This document shows positions 63,609 to 64,000 of a stretch of DNA of 64,000 nt, piece after piece. Location: NCBI RefSeq assembly GCF_000425805.1, contig NZ_AUED01000003.1, forward strand, positions 248,001-312,000, written 5' to 3'. Source of the DNA: Pseudomonas vranovensis DSM 16006 (lineage in GTDB: Bacteria; Pseudomonadota; Gammaproteobacteria; Pseudomonadales; Pseudomonadaceae). The stretch's first letter is position 1; every line of letters starts with the position of its first letter. Under the pieces are notes generated by a model, which was not told the DNA's origin, did no database searches, and worked only from the letters and a program-made list of their open reading frames with translations. The position numbers and the translations under genes were made by a program.

Positions 63609-64000
63609 ATGGATGTACAAACCCTGCGTGCCGAAGCCTTCAAAGCCCTGCATGAGCGTGACACCGCCTTCGTCATCCCCAACCCCTGGGATGCCGGCTC
63701 CGCCAAGCTGCTGGCGAGCCTGGGCTTCGAGGCGCTGGCGACCACCAGTGCAGGCCTGGCGTTCTCGTTGGGGCGGCCGGATGCCGAAGGGGCGATGAAC
63801 CTGGGTGAAACCCTGGACAATGCGCGCGCCATTGTCGATGCCACCGCCTTGCCGGTGGCCGCTGACCTTGAGAACGGCTTCAGTGATGACCCCAAAGGTT
63901 GCGCCGAGACGATTCTTCAAGCGGCACAGGCCGGCCTGGTGGGGGGTTCTATCGAGGATGCCAGCGGCAATCCCGATGAGCCCATCTACAGCTTCCATCA
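63609..64000 (+). CDS. Isocitrate lyase/PEP mutase family protein, 3' end cut off by window
   Basis: Only the first 130 codons are inside the window. The product begins MDVQTLRAEAFKALHERDTAFVIPNPWDAGSAKLLASLGFEALATTSAGLAFSLGRPD, the N-terminus of PEP mutase-like TIM-barrel lyases; VAADLENGFSDDPKG and the acidic motif SIEDASGN contain the metal-site region. The reaction (C-C or P-C bond cleavage) is not decidable. GGGAG precedes the ATG. Confidence 0.85.
   Translation, partial: MDVQTLRAEAFKALHERDTAFVIPNPWDAGSAKLLASLGFEALATTSAGLAFSLGRPDAEGAMNLGETLDNARAIVDATALPVAADLENGFSDDPKGCAETILQAAQAGLVGGSIEDASGNPDEPIYSFH

Overview
The window reads as chromosomal DNA of a Pseudomonas, most likely the P. putida group. 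Support comes from the conserved runs ffh-rpsP-rimM-trmD-rplS, xerD-dsbC-hom-thrC-(...)-recJ, prfB-lysS and ppc-adk-tsaB, a complete wspABCDEFR operon, high GC content, and intergenic palindromes carrying the GGAGCGGGCTTGCCCCGCGAT core typical of P. putida REP elements. The species call is inference. No tRNA, rRNA, CRISPR array, IS element or prophage was seen. Gene density is high and no gene-free stretch exceeds 300 bases.

Layout. 1-9.8 kb: the 5' part of a TpsB outer-membrane transporter, an L,D-transpeptidase, two Nudix hydrolases, a gamma-class carbonic anhydrase-like protein, a DUF1289 protein, a VUT/YhhQ-type transporter with a hairpin before it, purT, an MFS symporter, and a ypjD plus CorC-like pair. 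10-13.6 kb: ffh and the rpsP-rimM-trmD-rplS ribosome/tRNA operon. 13.7-20.7 kb: a thioesterase, a CPA1 antiporter, xerD, dsbC, and hom and thrC for threonine synthesis. 20.8-27.4 kb: a signalling island with a BvgS-like hybrid kinase, a REC-EAL c-di-GMP phosphodiesterase, a convergent LuxR-type response regulator, and a periplasmic solute-binding-like protein; its arrangement recalls the Roc/Sad system of P. aeruginosa. 27.4-32.3 kb: a CaiB-type CoA transferase, yaeQ, recJ and an Old Yellow Enzyme. 32.4-39.7 kb, minus strand: a polyamine operon with an ABC importer, aminobutyraldehyde dehydrogenase and Tat-exported spermidine dehydrogenase. 39.9-49.2 kb: a TerB/DUF533 protein and the whole Wsp surface-sensing operon ending in the diguanylate cyclase wspR. 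49.3-52.0 kb: prfB, with its programmed +1 frameshift, and lysS. 52.1-55.9 kb: a five-gene unit of a TetR regulator, a lipoprotein, a QEGLA/DUF1704 metallopeptidase-like protein, a lipoprotein hydrolase and a small membrane protein. 56.0-64.0 kb: two envelope lipoproteins, a small conserved protein, ppc, adk, tsaB, a small unknown, a DUF72 protein and the start of a PEP-mutase/isocitrate-lyase family protein.

How the genes work together. Two c-di-GMP circuits lie about 13 kb apart: WspR makes the messenger when surface sensing activates WspE, and the REC-EAL protein should degrade it under control of the BvgS-like kinase. The polyamine operon couples periplasmic oxidation and uptake to cytoplasmic aldehyde oxidation toward GABA. 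Most other genes are housekeeping. The regions most worth follow-up are the kinase/EAL/LuxR/binding-protein island and the TetR-DUF1704-hydrolase operon.
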